Below, piece after piece: positions 57,542 to 64,000 of a stretch of DNA of 64,000 bases. Position 1 is the stretch's first letter. The number at the start of each line of letters is the position of its first letter. The notes beneath the pieces are model-generated. The model did not search any database. It worked only from the letters and a program-made list of their open reading frames with translations, and was not told where the DNA came from. The stretch is taken from positions 9,875-73,874 of the forward strand of contig JBBSGP010000015.1 in NCBI GenBank assembly GCA_038253885.1, written 5' to 3'. The position numbers and the translations under genes were made by a program. This stretch comes from JALZAQ01 sp038253885 (GTDB lineage Bacteria; Gemmatimonadota; Gemmatimonadetes; Gemmatimonadales; Gemmatimonadaceae).

Positions 57542-58175
57542 TTGCCCGCGGGCGGAGATCCGGGATCTCCTCCCCGACTACGCGCACGGAAATCTCGACG
57601 CCGAGCTTCGCGACGAAGTGAAGCGCCACCTCGACCAGTGCGCCGAGTGTGCGGCCGAGCTCGCGCTGCTCCAAAGCGCGCGGGCGGCGTTGTCGCGTGC
57701 ACCGGCGGTGGACGTCGCGCGGATCTCGGGCGCTGTCAATGCGATCCGGCGGGGGGGTGGACGAGCGGATCCGGCGGGGGGCGCGCCTTCCCGGTGGCGC
57801 GCGATGCCGATGCGGATCGCAGCGACGATCGCGCTGGTGGTGCTGGGCGGTGGAGCACTCTACCTGGGAACCCGCCACGCCCCAGCGACGAGCGCTTCTC
57901 CTTCGGGTTCGGTGGCGAGCGAGCCGTCGGTCGTTCCGCGGCTCGATCCGATGGTGGTCGGGGCTCGACGGCCGATCGACAGCCGGAGCGCGATGGCTTC
58001 GGCGCCGGCGACGCGGGCTCCGGCAGCCGGCATCACGTTCGGTGGCGGCGTCTCCGATCTCACGGACAGCGACATCGAGCGACTGATTGGCGAGCTCGGA
58101 AAGGTGAATGGTGTGCTGGCGACCGAGCCCGAGCCGTGGCTCTCCGCGGGCGGTCTCGGACGGGGGAGCCGGTGA
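57534..58175 (+). CDS. Zinc-finger anti-sigma factor, membrane-anchored
   Basis: The 213-residue protein has a cytoplasmic ZAS domain (CPRAEIRDLLPDYAHGNL, with C4 and H32-x3-C36-x2-C39), a transmembrane helix (about 97-114, MRIAATIALVVLGGGALYLG) and a periplasmic Pro/Ser/Ala-rich region of about 95 residues. It should hold the ECF sigma factor encoded just upstream, with release on envelope stress by proteolysis. The ATG lies inside the end of the sigma gene. The stop overlaps the next gene by GTGA. Confidence 0.88.
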   Translation: MTDCPRAEIRDLLPDYAHGNLDAELRDEVKRHLDQCAECAAELALLQSARAALSRAPAVDVARISGAVNAIRRGGGRADPAGGAPSRWRAMPMRIAATIALVVLGGGALYLGTRHAPATSASPSGSVASEPSVVPRLDPMVVGARRPIDSRSAMASAPATRAPAAGITFGGGVSDLTDSDIERLIGELGKVNGVLATEPEPWLSAGGLGRGSR

Positions 58176-58726
58176 GCCGGCTCGGACGAGTCGCCTGGGT
58201 CGCGGTCTTCTGTCTGGGAGGAGTCGCGTCGCTCCCGGCTCAACAGCTCGGCCGCGGACTGGGACAGCCCAACCCCCAGAGACAGCAGCTCGAGAATCGC
58301 TTTCGCCAGCAGCTCGCGCAGATGGTGAAGACCGGGTTGGGGCTAAGCGACGATCAGGTGCAGAAGCTCGCAGCAACCAACCGGAAGTACGAGGAGCAGC
58401 GCCGGCGCCTCAACGAGGACGAGCGAGACATCCGCATGAACCTGCGAGATGAGCTGGCGGCCGGCGACAGCGCGAATCAGACGCGCGTGAGCGGCTACCT
58501 CGATCGGATGCTCAAGGTGCAGCGAGGGCGCCTGGAGCTGGTCGAGCAGGAGCAGCATGATCTGTCGGCGTTTCTCACGCCCGTGCAACGGCTGAAATAC
58601 ATCGGTTTTCAGGAGCAGCTGCGCAAGCGGATGGAACAGTTTCGGAAGAACCGGCTGGAGATGCTCGACAGCGGATTCGGGGGAGCGCGCCGCCGCCGGC
58701 CGTTTTCGGTGCGCCCCACGCCCTGA
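58172..58726 (+). CDS. LTXXQ/Spy-like periplasmic protein
   Basis: The 184-residue protein has a signal peptide (RVAWVAVFCLGGVASLPAQ). The mature part is almost wholly helical and charged: LGLSDDQVQKLAATNRKYEEQRRRLNEDERDI and LTPVQRLKYIGFQEQLRKRMEQF. LTPVQ matches the LTxxQ repeat of Spy/CpxP periplasmic chaperones and sensors. Its GTGA overlap with the anti-sigma gene suggests it acts in the same envelope-stress circuit. Confidence 0.72.
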   Translation: MSRLGRVAWVAVFCLGGVASLPAQQLGRGLGQPNPQRQQLENRFRQQLAQMVKTGLGLSDDQVQKLAATNRKYEEQRRRLNEDERDIRMNLRDELAAGDSANQTRVSGYLDRMLKVQRGRLELVEQEQHDLSAFLTPVQRLKYIGFQEQLRKRMEQFRKNRLEMLDSGFGGARRRRPFSVRPTP

Positions 58727-58819
58727 CGGGCGCGTCGCTGGCCGCGTGAGACGAAGGCTCCTACCTTTCGCTCGACAACAACACCACCGTTCTTCTTCGT
58801 GTCGTCGAGGATCTTCGTC

Positions 58820-62746
<3,927 letters not shown>

Positions 62747-62790
62747 CCACGCGAGCTCCGAGACTGGCCATCCGCGTTGTCACGTCAGAC

Positions 62791-62819
62791 GAGACAGGAA
62801 GGGTCGCACAAGGTAAATT
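62791..62819 (+). promoter_or_regulatory. Promoter of tRNA-Leu
   Basis: GAGACA (62791-62796), a 17-bp spacer and TAAATT (62814-62819) place the start near 62826, nine bases before the tRNA 5' end. Confidence 0.5.
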
Positions 62820-62834
62820 CCTTCAACGACAGTC

Positions 62835-62920
62835 GCCCGGGTGGCGGAACTGGCAGACGCAGGGGACTCAAAATCCCCCACCACGAGAGTGGTATACGAG
62901 TTCGAGTCTCGTCCCGGGTA
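62835..62920 (+). tRNA. tRNA-Leu (anticodon CAA)
   Basis: The 86-nt cloverleaf has acceptor GCCCGGG pairing with CCCGGGT (G1-U72 wobble) and discriminator A62920. The anticodon loop CTCAAAA gives CAA, the T arm is ACGAG-TTCGAGT-CTCGT, and the extra arm is long, as in class II tRNAs. CCA is not encoded (TTG follows). It reads UUG codons. Mobile-element remnants begin within 90 bp of its 3' end. Confidence 0.95.
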
Positions 62921-63006
62921 TTGCGTGTCAAGCGTTTGCGCCACTGCCGTGATGTAACACATGAGGTGCCGGCCTCCGCTGGTGGCGAGTTTGGTAACGG
63001 ATGCGG

Positions 63007-63264
63007 TCACTTCACGGCCCTCTTGTCAGCTACCGCGTCAGGGCGGAAAACGGCGTAGGTCTTGGCGACCATCGTGGTGTTGACGTGCCCGAGCTGAGCG
63101 GCGATCCACACATCCGGCTCCCCCCGGCGACGAGCCGCGACCGCGAAGGAATGCCGCGCGTTGTGCATCCGCATCGGCGGGAGACCCGCCTGCCTGATCA
63201 AACGCCGGTGCGCCCGAGAGGCGGCTTCCACCGCGATCGCCAGATCCCCGGTAAACGGGAAGAG
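63007..63264 (-). pseudogene. Tyrosine recombinase (phage-type integrase) C-terminal fragment
   Basis: About 85 codons ending at TGA 63007-63009 encode only the catalytic C-terminus. They contain LFPFTGDLAI, HNARHSFAVAARRRG (the HxxR box), AAQLGHVNTTMVAKTYAVF (LGH and the nucleophilic Tyr). Conservation stops abruptly at about 63264, where the sequence changes to an IS21 transposase in another frame. The first catalytic Arg and the core-binding domain are missing, so it cannot be active. It sits next to tRNA-Leu, a common integrase target. Confidence 0.75.
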
Positions 63265-63758
63265 GGGGCTCCGCCGGCGGCACGGGGCGCGTCTCTCGCA
63301 CGAAGATCTGGAGCTGACTCCGGCATCCCTGGTACCCGGCCGTTCGACATTCCGCGAAGAGACGCGCGGCCGAGAGTTCAGGATAACTCGCGAGGCGCGC
63401 CCGAATAATCTCCTTGTAGGGATCCAACTTGACCGGCTGCGGCGCGCGCTCACGGCGCGGCGGCACGGTGCTCACGTCCCGATCGAGCTGCCCGGTCGTG
63501 ATCCAGTGATAAATCACCGCCCGGCTCACGCCCAACCGCTCCGCGATCACCGTCTTCGGCAGCCCCTCCTCCAGCAAGTGTCTGAGCAGCACGAGTCGCT
63601 CCCATCCGTAAGGCGCCTCCGCCAAACCGGGGAGACGCAACGTGGCTGATCGGTCGCGTGGCTGCTCACCACTCGCTCCTCTGCACCCACCGACCAGAAC
63701 GGGATCGAGTGTCCAATTTCAATCACCACTTCTGTCCAATATCATTTCATCAATGACA
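63265..63758 (-). mobile_element. IS21-family insertion sequence remnant (IstA N-terminus and one terminus)
   Basis: From about 63640 downward, a frame encodes the N-terminal part of an IS21 transposase: a helix-turn-helix (TVIAERLGVSRAVIYHWI) and LDPYKEIIRARLASYPELSAARLF, stopping being recognisable at about 63280. Upstream lies an IS21-like end: TGTCATTGATGAAATGAT read from 63758, and two copies of ATTGGACA (63733-63740 and 63710-63717, 23 bp apart). The catalytic DDE domain, istB and the other terminus are absent. The element is a deletion remnant fused to an integrase fragment. Confidence 0.72.
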
Positions 63759-64000
63759 CTTGGCCGGCGTGCATCGCGGCGAGTGCGAACGTGAAGACAA
63801 TTCTCTCCATCCACGCACGTGCATCCATCGAGTCGTCTTGGCGGCCGTTTCGCCAGAATGCAGTCAAACAAACCCACCGCGGCAATCCGATCGAGCACGT
63901 TGCGGTCTCTTGCTCGAAACTTTCTTTCAGGCTCCGTCCATTGAGTTCCGGTGTTGAGATCACCACCGAAAATCACTAATCCCTTGTATCGCGGATCGTC
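63759..64000 (-). pseudogene. Endonuclease/exonuclease/phosphatase-family gene, 3' truncated by the IS (partial)
   Basis: The frame enters from beyond the right edge and reads GLVIFGGDLNTGTQW, then RNVLDRIAAVGLFDCILA and C-x-C-x5-C-x-HVRT. GGDLN is the metal/catalytic Asp-Asn motif of the exonuclease III/DNase I-like fold. At 63758 the sequence passes into the IS21 terminus, which supplies an accidental stop at 63719-63721. The normal C-terminus, with the final catalytic His, is lost. The 5' part lies outside the window. Confidence 0.65.

Overview
The window is about 64 kb of high-GC, densely packed bacterial chromosome. Genes sit in long co-directional runs, and 25 gene junctions show the same 4-base stop/start overlap (NTGA). 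The content suggests a Gemmatimonadota-like member of the FCB superphylum. Pointers are a short primary-type sigma factor whose region 2.4 resembles the Bacteroidota one, TAnnTT-type -10 boxes, a large Asp-box (sortilin/VPS10-like) exoprotein, paired secreted amidohydrolases, and linked aspS-phoH-HD(7TM)-ybeY-corC genes. This assignment is an inference; no rRNA is present to test it.

Layout. 1-5255 (+): end of a trp cluster (trpF tail, trpB, trpA) in which a HEAT-repeat protein and an HD-GYP protein lie between trpB and trpA. 5268-6716 (-): an RqcH/NFACT protein. 6814-10719 (+): folK-panB-panC, a GlmU-like protein with an eroded catalytic signature, a YqeK-like HD hydrolase and a LytR_C protein. 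10648-12635 (-): rlmN and an outer-membrane barrel protein. 12742-22784 (+): ptsN-aspS-phoH-HD(7TM)-ybeY-corC-corC-ubiB. 22848-31181 (+): a coenzyme B12 mutase operon with isobutyryl-CoA-mutase signature residues (meaB, large subunit, methyltransferase, small subunit), then an acyl-CoA carboxylase beta subunit, AtuA, an AtuA-like small protein, an enoyl-CoA hydratase and a 54-residue membrane protein. 31311-38223 (+): sigma factor, peptidase U32/RlhA-like protein, recQ and an acyl-CoA dehydrogenase. 38224-38707: a gene-free leader with its own promoter and a strong hairpin, then RNase G. 40261-44550 (+): a TonB-C-like lipoprotein, an M1 metallopeptidase, rplU-rpmA, a coiled-coil protein and a DinB gene broken by an in-frame stop.

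44632-56820 (-): a pair of secreted amidohydrolases, one of which has lost its metal ligands. Upstream of them is a TetR-headed operon for CoA-thioester degradation: enoyl-CoA hydratase, aldehyde dehydrogenase, thiolase, PaaG-like isomerase, PaaA/BoxB-like di-iron oxygenase, glycerophosphodiesterase, 3-hydroxyacyl-CoA dehydrogenase, enoyl-CoA hydratase and a TIM-barrel amidohydrolase. Its promoter is strong and carries a perfect palindrome at the expected transcription start. 56981-58726 (+): ECF sigma factor, zinc anti-sigma factor and LTXXQ-like periplasmic protein. 58820-62746 (+): a 1308-residue LolA-like plus Asp-box protein. 62835-62920: tRNA-Leu(CAA). 63007-64000 (-): mobile-element debris consisting of an integrase C-terminus joined to an IS21 transposase N-terminus, which interrupts an endonuclease/exonuclease/phosphatase gene.

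Metabolically the window combines core functions (tryptophan, pantothenate and folate synthesis, translation, ribosome quality control, rRNA maturation) with two separate acyl-CoA catabolic operons: one for branched-chain or isoprenoid acids through a B12 mutase, and one for epoxide-type aromatic-CoA degradation.
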